Origin: Kitasatospora arboriphila
GTDB taxonomy: Bacteria; Actinomycetota; Actinomycetes; Mycobacteriales; Mycobacteriaceae
DNA length: 64,000 nucleotides
Direction: 5' to 3'
Assembly: GCF_000717275.1 (NCBI RefSeq)
Contig: NZ_JNYV01000004.1
Location: 496,001 to 560,000 of the forward strand
Shown here: positions 35,849 to 45,749 of the stretch, piece by piece
How positions within the stretch are numbered: position 1 is the stretch's first letter
How the letters are laid out: every line of letters starts with the position of its first letter
Program-made: the position numbers and the translations under genes
The notes under the pieces: generated by a model
What the model saw: the letters and a program-made list of their open reading frames with translations, nothing else
Told to the model about the DNA's origin: nothing
Databases searched by the model: none

Positions 35849-35971
35849 ACCGTCGCCTCCGGGCTGACGTCGTCGGCACTCGTGAGTACAGCTAGCCTTG
35901 AAACGAGAGTCGGGACCTGTTCACCGAGCTCGACCTGTGAGATCCAATCGTGAAGACCTGTGGAGGATTCT

Positions 35972-36205
35972 GTGGCCGTTGATGTGAAGATCGGGATCAC
36001 CGACAGTGCACGCGAGATCGTGGTGCACACCGATCAGAGCAGTGATGACGCCCATGCCGCGGTGGAGTCCGCGCTGGCCGGCGGCGATCAGTTGCTGCGT
36101 CTGCAGGACGACAAGGGCGCACGTTTCCTGATCCCGGTCACCAAGATCGCCTACGTCGAGGTCGGCATCTCCGATGCACGCAAGGTCGGTTTCGGCGCCA
36201 TCTGA
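35972..36205 (+). CDS. DUF3107 protein (Rv3208A/TB9.4-like)
   Basis: A 77-residue protein of unknown function, start GTG 35972 with GGAGG 5 nt upstream. Its strands and helix read VDVKIGITDSAREIVV and an Ala/Glu-rich helix, ending in VEVGISDARKVGFG. It always sits beside the FasR-type regulator in related genomes I know, convergent here with a 20-nt gap. Confidence 0.85.
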   Translation: MAVDVKIGITDSAREIVVHTDQSSDDAHAAVESALAGGDQLLRLQDDKGARFLIPVTKIAYVEVGISDARKVGFGAI

Positions 36206-36225
36206 CGCTCGGCAGACGGGCCGGG

Positions 36226-38167
<1,942 letters not shown>

Positions 38168-38287
38168 GCTCGGCCACCGCACAGGCCGACCCCGCCGGAA
38201 TCTTCCCGGGCAAATGCTCGTTGCACCTACGTGGGGTGGCCGGACCGACGACCATCACCGTCACGCGCACTTCGTGAGGAGCCCGAG

Positions 38288-39463
38288 ATGTCAACGTTGC
38301 CGCCACTGGTTGAACCCGCCGCCGAGCTGACCCGCGACGAGGTCGCCCGATACAGCAGGCACCTGATCATCCCCGACCTGGGTGTCGACGGGCAGAAACG
38401 TTTGAAGAACGCCAAGGTGCTGGTGATCGGTGCGGGCGGACTCGGTTCCCCGGCGTTGCTCTACCTCGCGGCAGCCGGCGTCGGAACGATCGGCATCGTC
38501 GAGTTCGACGAGGTGGACGAATCGAATCTCCAGCGGCAGGTGATCCACGGGCAGTCCGATGTCGGCCGGCCGAAAGCCGATTCCGCGCGCGACTCCATCC
38601 TCGAGATCAATCCGCTCGTGACGGTGAACACCCACAAGGTGCGACTGGACAACGACAACGCGATCGAATTGTTCAGCGCCTATGACCTGATCGTGGACGG
38701 CACCGACAACTTCGCGACGCGCTACCTGGTCAACGATGCGGCCGTCCTCGCCGGCAAACCCTATGTGTGGGGTTCGATCTACCGGTTCGAAGGCCAGGCC
38801 TCGGTGTTCTGGGAAGATGCGCCGGACGGCCTCGGTCTCAACTACCGCGATCTCTACCCCGAGGCCCCGCCGCCCGGGATGGTGCCGTCGTGCGCCGAGG
38901 GCGGCGTGCTCGGAATCCTGTGCGCATCGATCGGGTCGATCATGGGAACCGAGGCGATCAAGCTCATCACCGGTATCGGCGAGACGCTGCTCGGCCGGCT
39001 GATGGTGTACGACGCGTTGGACATGCGGTACCGCACCATCAAGCTCCGGAAGGATCCGGAGGCGCCGAAGATCACCGAACTGATCGACTACGACGCATTC
39101 TGCGGTGTCGTGTCGGATGACGGTGTCTCGGCTGCGGCCGACTCGACCCTGACCGCCGTCGAACTCAAGCAGCGGCTGGACTCCGGCGAGAAGATCGCCC
39201 TGATCGACGTGCGTGAGCCGGTGGAGTGGGACATCGTCCGGATCGACGGCGCCACCCTGATCCCCAAGGGCGACATCGAGTCGGGCGAGGGGTTGGCCCA
39301 GCTGCCACAGGACCGGCCGGCGGTGCTCTATTGCAAGACCGGAATCCGGTCCGCCGAGGCGCTGGCCGCGGTCAAGAAGGCCGGTTTCTCCGACGCCACC
39401 CATCTGCAGGGCGGGATCACCGCGTGGGCCAAGCAGGTCGATCCGGCCTTGCCGGTCTACTGA
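38288..39463 (+). CDS. moeZ: MoeZ: ThiF-type adenylyltransferase fused to rhodanese
   Basis: Activates sulfur-carrier proteins (MoaD, CysO, ThiS types) by C-terminal adenylation and then sulfur transfer. From ATG 38288 (GAGGAG 7 nt upstream) it is 391 residues. The nucleotide-binding loop GAGGLGSPALLYLA is at ~49-62, the Arg finger is in NLQRQVIH, and C202 is in PSCAEGG. The rhodanese domain at ~280-391 has active-site loop CKTGIRS with C349. It supplies sulfur for molybdenum cofactor, relevant to the molybdenum nitrate reductase gene 2.6 kb downstream. Confidence 0.94.
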   Translation: MSTLPPLVEPAAELTRDEVARYSRHLIIPDLGVDGQKRLKNAKVLVIGAGGLGSPALLYLAAAGVGTIGIVEFDEVDESNLQRQVIHGQSDVGRPKADSARDSILEINPLVTVNTHKVRLDNDNAIELFSAYDLIVDGTDNFATRYLVNDAAVLAGKPYVWGSIYRFEGQASVFWEDAPDGLGLNYRDLYPEAPPPGMVPSCAEGGVLGILCASIGSIMGTEAIKLITGIGETLLGRLMVYDALDMRYRTIKLRKDPEAPKITELIDYDAFCGVVSDDGVSAAADSTLTAVELKQRLDSGEKIALIDVREPVEWDIVRIDGATLIPKGDIESGEGLAQLPQDRPAVLYCKTGIRSAEALAAVKKAGFSDATHLQGGITAWAKQVDPALPVY

Positions 39464-39557
39464 CCTATCTGCCACCTGCGGCAGGTACGGGCGCTGGTGC
39501 GGCGACACCTGCGCTGCCTGCTCTGAATCTCGCGGTCACGCCGGTAACGTTTGACGG

Positions 39558-40424
39558 GTGACCTCTGACTTGACCTCAGTCGAGCCTCCGGAGCATGTGC
39601 TGCAGACCTTCGGGCTGACGCAACATCCCGTCGTGGCTCTCGGTGAGGGCTGGGAAGGTGGTTGGCGCATCGGCGAGACGGTGTTGTCGCTGGTTCCCGA
39701 CCACGCCCGGGCTGCCTGGTCGGCCAAGGTCAGAGAAACCCTGTACGTCGAAGGCGTCCGCATCGCGCGCCCCGTGCGATCGTCCGACGGCCGCTACGTG
39801 GTGTCGGGCTGGCGAGCGGACACCTACATCGCCGGAACTCCGGAACCGCGTTACGACGAAGTCGTCTCGCTGGCCGACCGGCTGCACGAGGCGACCGCCG
39901 AGCTCGAACGCCCGAGATTCCTGATGCAGCCTCCCGCGCCGCCCTACAACGACGTCGACGTGTTCACCGCCGCCGACCGCGCCGCCTGGGACGACGTACC
40001 GTTGCGTTCGGCGAAGGCCGCGGGCATGGGCGACCCCACGTCACCCGACGGGGTCACCAGTCTGGAGATCCTGCACACCCTCGCAAAACTGCGCACCAAG
40101 GTGTCGTCGCCGTCCCAGCTGGTCCACGGTGACCTGTTCGGCACGGTTCTCTTCGCCGGCGCCGCGGCCCCCGGGATCACGGACATCACGCCGTATTGGC
40201 GACCCGCGGCGTGGGCGGCCGCCGTCGTGGTGGTCGATGCGCTCGCCTGGGGCGGCGCAGACGATGGTCTCGTCGACCGCTGGGAAGACCTGCCCGAGTG
40301 GCCGCAGATGATGTTGCGGGCCGTGATGTTCCGTCTTGCGGTGCACGCGTTACATCCGCGATCCACCGCTGGAGCCCTTCCCGGCCTGCAGCGCGTAGCC
40401 GACATGGTGCGCTTTCTCGTCTGA
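39558..40424 (+). CDS. TIGR02569-family protein (Rv3205c-like)
   Basis: A 288-residue actinobacterial protein from GTG 39558. Its layout resembles aminoglycoside-phosphotransferase/kinase-like folds: a Gly-rich N-terminal turn (LGEGWEGGWRIG), a central LVHGDLFGTVLF that matches the HGDxxxxN-type catalytic loop with Asn replaced, and a following DITPYWRPAAWAAA. The conserved pieces suggest a small-molecule kinase-like enzyme, but no activity is known. It lies 94 nt after moeZ and before the nitrate cluster. Confidence 0.8.
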   Translation: MTSDLTSVEPPEHVLQTFGLTQHPVVALGEGWEGGWRIGETVLSLVPDHARAAWSAKVRETLYVEGVRIARPVRSSDGRYVVSGWRADTYIAGTPEPRYDEVVSLADRLHEATAELERPRFLMQPPAPPYNDVDVFTAADRAAWDDVPLRSAKAAGMGDPTSPDGVTSLEILHTLAKLRTKVSSPSQLVHGDLFGTVLFAGAAAPGITDITPYWRPAAWAAAVVVVDALAWGGADDGLVDRWEDLPEWPQMMLRAVMFRLAVHALHPRSTAGALPGLQRVADMVRFLV

Positions 40425-40467
40425 CAGCACCCTCTGAGCTGGGGATACTCAGTTCGGCCCGGCAGCT

Positions 40468-40489
40468 GGCGGGTTTTTCTGTTCCCGCC
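40468..40489 (+). terminator. Terminator-like hairpin before the nitrate cluster
   Basis: GGCGGG (40468-40473) pairs with CCCGCC (40484-40489) around a T-rich 10-nt loop (TTTTTCTGTT). It lies 44 nt after the TIGR02569 gene and isolates it from the nitrate cluster. Confidence 0.5.
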
Positions 40490-40496
40490 TTCTCAC

Positions 40497-40555
40497 GTTC
40501 GGTGACGAACCGGAGTGAGAACACTGTGATTGTTCGGTCACTGAATGCAAAATTG
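40497..40555. promoter_or_regulatory. Repeats and possible GlnR box upstream of the nitrate cluster
   Basis: GTTCGGTGAC at 40497-40506 and GTTCGGTCAC at 40532-40541 are near-identical direct repeats in a 35-bp register. The first is part of the palindrome GTTCG-GTGA-CGAAC (40497-40510). The second leads into GTCAC-TGAATG-CAAAA, which partly resembles the actinobacterial GlnR pattern of two AC-ending half-sites spaced by 6. A nitrogen-control site is expected here, but the match is imperfect. Confidence 0.35.
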
Positions 40556-40626
40556 CGGCAACACCCGTTTCCTACGGTTCTCCTCAGGCACCCGCCAATT
40601 CGCGCCGGACCCCTGAGGAGGGCCTA

Positions 40627-42048
40627 GTGACCGTTACTGGCACCAAACGAAAGCACTACATCACCGACTGGGATCCAGAGGATGTAGAGGCTTGGGACAA
40701 CGGCAATGCTGCCATCGCCAAGCGCAATCTGATCTGGTCCGTCATCTGCGAACACGTGGGATTCTCGATCTGGTCCATGTTCTCGGCTCTCGCGCTGCTC
40801 CTCGGACCGGAATACGGCATCAGCCTCGACCAGAAGTTCGTCATCGGCGCCACCGCGACATTCGTCGGTTCGTGTCTGCGGATTCCCTACACCCAGGCAA
40901 CCGCCATCTTCGGCGGCCGTAACTGGGCGATCTTCTCCGCGGTTGTCCTGATGATCCCCACGGGTCTGACGTTGATGCTGGTGATGAACCCCGGTGACTT
41001 CGGGTTCGGGTGGTTCCTCTTCGTCGCCGCACTCACCGGCTTCGGTGGCGGCAATTTCGCCTCCTCAATGACCAACATCAACGCCTTCTACCCGCAGCGG
41101 CTCAAGGGCTGGGCCCTCGGCCTCAACGCCGGTGGCGGCAACATCGGTGTCCCCGCGATCCAGCTGGTCGGTCTGTTCGTGATCTGGGTGGCCTCGGACA
41201 AGCCCGAGATCCTCTGCGCCATCTACCTGGTGCTGCTCGCGGTTGCCGGTGTGGGTGCAGCGCTCTACATGGACAACCTCGACCACCAGACCTCGAGCGG
41301 CAAGGCGATGCTCGAGACGCTGAAGTACAAGGACACCTGGATCATCTCGTTGCTCTACGTCGGAACATTCGGGTCGTTCATCGGATTCGGATTCGCCTTC
41401 AGCCAGGTGCTCAACATCTCGTTCACCGCCAACGGCGCCACCAAGCCGGCCCTCGCCGCAGCCCAGATCGCCTGGATCGGACCACTGCTCGGGTCGATCA
41501 GCCGGCCTTACGGTGGCAAGCTCGCCGACAAGATCGGTGGCGGCAAGATCACGATGTACTGCTTCATCTCGATGGTGGCCGCGTCGTCCATCCTCGTGGC
41601 TGCCAGTGCCCTGTCCGATGCCAACGACAAGAAGATCACCGGTGGCACCCTCACAGCTTTTGTCATCGGCTTCGTGTTGCTCTTCGTCATCTCGGGTATC
41701 GCCAACGGTTCGGTGTACAAGATCATCCCGGCGATCTGGGAACACAAGGCCAAGGTCAACCCTGCGCTCAATCCGCTCGGCAAGGCCAACTGGTCGCGGT
41801 CGATGTCCGGAGCCCTGATCGGTATCGCCGGAGCGTTCGGTGGACTCGGCGGCGTGGCCATCAACCTGGTGCTGCGAGACAGCTACAAGTCGAATCAGTC
41901 TGCCACGCAGGCGTTCTGGATCTTCCTGGCCTTCTATGTGGTGGCCGCCGGCATCACCTACTGGTTCTACGTCCGCCGGTCGATCGAATCGACCGACAAG
42001 ACCCGTGCGCTCGAGGACTCGTCCACCACCACACCGGTCACCGCCTGA
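40627..42048 (+). CDS. narK: Nitrate/nitrite MFS transporter (NarK/NasA type)
   Basis: Major facilitator transporter importing nitrate (and/or exporting nitrite) across the inner membrane. The 473 residues from GTG 40627 (GAGGAGG 6-7 nt upstream) show 12 hydrophobic segments and the NNP-family signature regions, including GGGNFASSMTNINAFYP in helix 5 and GLNAGGGNIGVPAIQ after it. Its stop is 2 nt before the nitrate reductase start, so it heads an assimilation operon. Cytoplasmic tail residues 1-35 are acidic. Confidence 0.93.
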   Translation: MTVTGTKRKHYITDWDPEDVEAWDNGNAAIAKRNLIWSVICEHVGFSIWSMFSALALLLGPEYGISLDQKFVIGATATFVGSCLRIPYTQATAIFGGRNWAIFSAVVLMIPTGLTLMLVMNPGDFGFGWFLFVAALTGFGGGNFASSMTNINAFYPQRLKGWALGLNAGGGNIGVPAIQLVGLFVIWVASDKPEILCAIYLVLLAVAGVGAALYMDNLDHQTSSGKAMLETLKYKDTWIISLLYVGTFGSFIGFGFAFSQVLNISFTANGATKPALAAAQIAWIGPLLGSISRPYGGKLADKIGGGKITMYCFISMVAASSILVAASALSDANDKKITGGTLTAFVIGFVLLFVISGIANGSVYKIIPAIWEHKAKVNPALNPLGKANWSRSMSGALIGIAGAFGGLGGVAINLVLRDSYKSNQSATQAFWIFLAFYVVAAGITYWFYVRRSIESTDKTRALEDSSTTTPVTA

Positions 42049-42050
42049 TC

Positions 42051-44270
42051 ATGACTGCGCAAACCGTGTCCATCGATCTGCCCCTTGGCGAGCCGGGCAA
42101 CCGCTCCGCCGGCGAGCTCGCCGCGGGGTCGGTCGGGACCGCCACACACTGCCCGTATTGCGGTCTGCAGTGTGCGATGAACATCAGCGGCAACGGAGCC
42201 GCCGATGCCACGGTCACGCCGCGGCAGTTCCCCACCAATCGGGGCGGTCTGTGCCAGAAGGGTTGGACCGCTGCCGATGTGCTGCGCAACCCCAACCGCC
42301 TGACCGCCCCGTTGGTGCGGCGCAACGGTGTCTTGACGCCCACCACGTGGGAGGACGCGCTCGACGTCGTCGCGTCCGGATTCGCCCGGGCCCGCAGCGA
42401 GTACGGCGCTGACGCGGTCGGGATCTTCGGCGGCGGTGGACTGACCAACGAAAAGGCTTACCAGCTGGGCAAGTTCGCCCGGGTGGCACTGGGTACGTCG
42501 AACATCGACTACAACGGCCGCTTCTGTATGAGTTCGGCCGCGGCCGCGGGCATCAAGTCGTTCGGACTGGACCGGGGATTGCCGTTCCCACTCGCCGATC
42601 TCGGTTCGGCAGAGTGCATCGTCATCCTCGGCGGCAACGTCGCCGAGACCATGCCGCCGATGGTCGGTCATCTGATGACTGCTGCACGAGCCGGCGGGCT
42701 GGTGGTCGCAGACCCACGCCGGACCGCCACGGTGGAACGGGCGGTCGCCGACGGCGGTATACATCTGCAACTGTCGCCGGGCACGGATCTGCCTCTGGCA
42801 CTGGGGCTCGCGCACATCGCGGTCACCGAGGGTTATGCCGATCTCGACTACGTCGCGGACCGGACCAACGGCTTCGACGACTTCTGGCGCGCGGCTGCGC
42901 AATGGTGGCCCGAACGTACCGAGCGTGTCACCGGGGTCCCGGTGAGCGCGTTGCGGCGCACGGTTGCGATGCTCGCCGGCGCCCGCGCGGCGGGCAACGG
43001 TGCGTATGTGCTGACAGCACGTGGCGCCGAACAACATTCGAGCGGTACAGATACGGTCAGTGCTGTCATCGGCCTGTCACTGATTCTCGGCCTGTGCGGC
43101 CGTGAGGGCAGCGGATACGGCTGCATCACAGGTCAGGGGAACGGGCAGGGTGGCCGCGAACACGGCCAGAAGGCCGATCAACTACCGGGCTATCGCAAGA
43201 TCACCGATCCCGCCGCCCGCGCGCATGTGGCCGAGGTGTGGGGCATCGACCCGGACGATCTGCCCGGCCCGGGCAAGAGCGCCTACGAACTGCTCGAGTC
43301 ACTCGGACAGCCCGGCGGACCCAAGATGCTGATGGTGCACGGCGCGAACCTGGCCGTCTCGGCGCCGCGGGCGGGGCACGTGGTGGAGCGACTCGAATCG
43401 CTGGAGATGCTGGTGGTCAACGACTTCTTGCTGTCGGAGACAGCCCAGTTGGCCGACGTGGTGCTGCCGGTTCTGCAGTGGGCAGAAGAAGAGGGCACCA
43501 TGACCTCCCTGGAGGGCCGGATCCTGCGCCGTCGCCAGGCGGTTCCCGTTCCCGACGGGCCCCGCAGCGAGCTCGAGGTCCTTTCCGAACTCGCGGTCCG
43601 CCTCGGTCAGCCGGCACACCGCTTCAAGACCGACCCTCGCGAGGTGTTCGACGAACTGCGCGCGGCATCGGCGGGTGGCGCGGCCGACTACACCGGGATC
43701 ACCTACGAACGACTCGACGACGACGAGGCGCTCCACTGGCCGTGTCCGGAGATCGGCCATCCCGGCACCCCCAGGATCTTCCTCGACCGGTTCGCCACCG
43801 ACGACGGCCGCGCGAAGTTCATCGCGGTCGACTACCGCGGACCGACGGAACCGGTGAACGCGCAGTACCCGCTGGTGTGCACCACGGGCCGGGTGCTGAC
43901 GCACTACCAGTCCGGTGCGCAGACCCGCTACGTCAAAGACCTCGCCGATGCAGCCGGCCCGATGTTCGTCGAGGTGAACACCGACACCGCAGAACGACTC
44001 GGGGTCGCTGACGGTCAGCAGGTGCGTGTGACCTCGCGGCGGGGGACGATGACCGCCGCGGCACGCTGCGTCGAGTCTCTGCGACCGGACACGGTGTTCC
44101 TGCCCTTTCACTATGCGGGTGACCAGCGGGCCAACCTGCTCACCAATCCCGAGTTGGACCCCACCAGCCGCATGCCCGAGTTCAAGGCGTGTGCGGTGCG
44201 GTTGGAGGCGTTGGAGCCGCCGGAAACGGCGCGCAGCGGAACTCGACCAAGATCTGGGGAGGTGTCATGA
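42051..44270 (+). CDS. nasC: Assimilatory nitrate reductase catalytic subunit
   Basis: Molybdopterin-guanine-dinucleotide enzyme that reduces nitrate to nitrite in the cytoplasm. The 739 residues from ATG 42051 have the N-terminal [4Fe-4S] ligands C34, C37, C41 and C68 (HCPYCGLQC then GLCQKG). The molybdopterin oxidoreductase domain has LGTSNIDYNGRFCMSSA, and a C-terminal dinucleotide-binding domain ends it. There is no extra BFD-type cluster in this protein; the next gene provides it. Its stop overlaps the start of that gene (ATGA). The symbol follows the mycobacterial/actinobacterial nas nomenclature and could be named narB. Confidence 0.92.
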   Translation: MTAQTVSIDLPLGEPGNRSAGELAAGSVGTATHCPYCGLQCAMNISGNGAADATVTPRQFPTNRGGLCQKGWTAADVLRNPNRLTAPLVRRNGVLTPTTWEDALDVVASGFARARSEYGADAVGIFGGGGLTNEKAYQLGKFARVALGTSNIDYNGRFCMSSAAAAGIKSFGLDRGLPFPLADLGSAECIVILGGNVAETMPPMVGHLMTAARAGGLVVADPRRTATVERAVADGGIHLQLSPGTDLPLALGLAHIAVTEGYADLDYVADRTNGFDDFWRAAAQWWPERTERVTGVPVSALRRTVAMLAGARAAGNGAYVLTARGAEQHSSGTDTVSAVIGLSLILGLCGREGSGYGCITGQGNGQGGREHGQKADQLPGYRKITDPAARAHVAEVWGIDPDDLPGPGKSAYELLESLGQPGGPKMLMVHGANLAVSAPRAGHVVERLESLEMLVVNDFLLSETAQLADVVLPVLQWAEEEGTMTSLEGRILRRRQAVPVPDGPRSELEVLSELAVRLGQPAHRFKTDPREVFDELRAASAGGAADYTGITYERLDDDEALHWPCPEIGHPGTPRIFLDRFATDDGRAKFIAVDYRGPTEPVNAQYPLVCTTGRVLTHYQSGAQTRYVKDLADAAGPMFVEVNTDTAERLGVADGQQVRVTSRRGTMTAAARCVESLRPDTVFLPFHYAGDQRANLLTNPELDPTSRMPEFKACAVRLEALEPPETARSGTRPRSGEVS

Positions 44271-45718
44271 CCAGGCGTGTGGTGATCATCGGAAACGGAA
44301 TGGCCGGCGCCCGACTGCAGGAAGAACTGCATCGGCGGGATCCCGCGGGTGAGCACGTCACCAGCGTGGTCATCGGTGACGAGCCCGGATCGGCGTACAA
44401 CCGCATCCTGATGTCGAACGTGGTGGCCGGGCGGATCACACCCGCCGACACCAGGCTTCGCGCCGACGACTGGTATTCCGAACGGAACCTGCAGACGCAC
44501 ACCGGTGTTCGGGTCCACCGTGTGGACCGCAACGCCAAGACCGTGCACTGCGACGACGGCACGGTGCACGGCTACGACAGTCTGGTCTTTGCCACCGGCA
44601 GCCGTGCTTTCATCCCGCCGATCGACGGTGCGCTCGCGGAATCGGGTCGCCCGATCGAAGGTGTGATCGCGTTCCGTAACCTGGCCGACTGCGAATCGAT
44701 CGTGTCCTCGCTCAGCGAGGGAACACGAGTGGTTGTCGTCGGTGGCGGCCTTCTCGGACTCGAGGCCGCGCGCGGCGCGCTGCTGCGCGGGGCCCAGGTG
44801 ACGGTTGTCCATCCACGGAGCTTCCCGATGGAGAAGCAGATGGACGCCGCCGGCGGGGCAGTGCTTACCCGTGTGCTGCGTGAGATCGGGATGGACGTGG
44901 TGCTCGGCAGCCGGGTCACCGCGGTCCGGGACGAGCCGGGAACAGGCCGGGAAGTGGTGCTCACCGACGGCTCCACCCTGGGCGCCGACCTCGTGATCGT
45001 CACCGCAGGCATCGCTCCCAACGTCGAGCTCGCCACCGCTGCGGACCTCGCTGTCGAACGCGGTATCAAGGTCGACGATCATCTGCGTACAAACGATCCG
45101 TCGATCTACGCGATCGGCGAATGCGCCCAGCACCGCGACATCGTCTATGGCTTGGTGCAACCGGGCTGGGAGATGGCCGAGACGGTGGCACAAAACCTGC
45201 TCGGTGACCAGCAGGCCGTCTATGAGGGGACGCAGCAGATCCTGCGTCTGAAGGCTCACGACGTGGATCTCGCGTCGATGGGGGAAGTCGACACCGATCC
45301 CAATGACCTCGAGGCCGAGGTGTTGACCCTGTCCGACCCTCATCGTGGGCGTTACGCGAAAGTGGTTGTGCGCAAGGATCGTCTGGTCGGCGCGGTACTG
45401 CTCGGCAATCCCGAGGTGGTGGGCACCATCACGCAGTTGTTCGACTCCGGCGCGCCGGTGCCCAGCGATCGGATGCGCCTGCTGCTCGGCCACCTCATCG
45501 GTGGCGCAACCGAATCGGCGAGTCCGGCCCAGATGCCGGGCGACGCGATCATCTGCCGGTGTAACTCGGTGTCCAAGAAAAACCTGACCGATGCGTGGCG
45601 CAAAGGTGCGCGTAGCCCCATGGCGATGGCCGATGCCACCAGGGCCACAACGGGTTGCGGCAGTTGTGAATCCGTTGTCGAGGGACTTTGTGAATGGCTG
45701 GCAACAGCCGATGCCTGA
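44267..45718 (+). CDS. nasB: NasB-like FAD-dependent reductase with BFD [2Fe-2S] domain
   Basis: A 483-residue flavoprotein that looks like the N-terminal half of NirB. It has FAD loop IIGNGMAG (~6-13), NAD loop VVGGGLLG (~155-162), a NirB-type C-terminal domain and a BFD-like cluster with C430, C432, C464 and C467. I infer it passes NAD(P)H electrons to the nitrate reductase, with which it is coupled by a 4-nt overlap. Alternatively it could feed NirB. The start ATG 44267 is fixed by that overlap. Confidence 0.88.
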   Translation: MTRRVVIIGNGMAGARLQEELHRRDPAGEHVTSVVIGDEPGSAYNRILMSNVVAGRITPADTRLRADDWYSERNLQTHTGVRVHRVDRNAKTVHCDDGTVHGYDSLVFATGSRAFIPPIDGALAESGRPIEGVIAFRNLADCESIVSSLSEGTRVVVVGGGLLGLEAARGALLRGAQVTVVHPRSFPMEKQMDAAGGAVLTRVLREIGMDVVLGSRVTAVRDEPGTGREVVLTDGSTLGADLVIVTAGIAPNVELATAADLAVERGIKVDDHLRTNDPSIYAIGECAQHRDIVYGLVQPGWEMAETVAQNLLGDQQAVYEGTQQILRLKAHDVDLASMGEVDTDPNDLEAEVLTLSDPHRGRYAKVVVRKDRLVGAVLLGNPEVVGTITQLFDSGAPVPSDRMRLLLGHLIGGATESASPAQMPGDAIICRCNSVSKKNLTDAWRKGARSPMAMADATRATTGCGSCESVVEGLCEWLATADA

Positions 45719-45749
45719 GAGACCAACAGAAGTACTAGGAGGGGTACCA

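Noticed and set aside
40532..40555. Firm call of a GlnR binding site
   Set aside because: GTCAC-N6-CAAAA matches only in part; kept as a low-confidence regulatory region rather than a defined GlnR box.
41010..42050. Upstream extension of the nitrate reductase frame through narK
   Set aside because: The extension is an out-of-frame reading of the transporter gene; the Fe-S motif begins just after ATG 42051, as the family requires.
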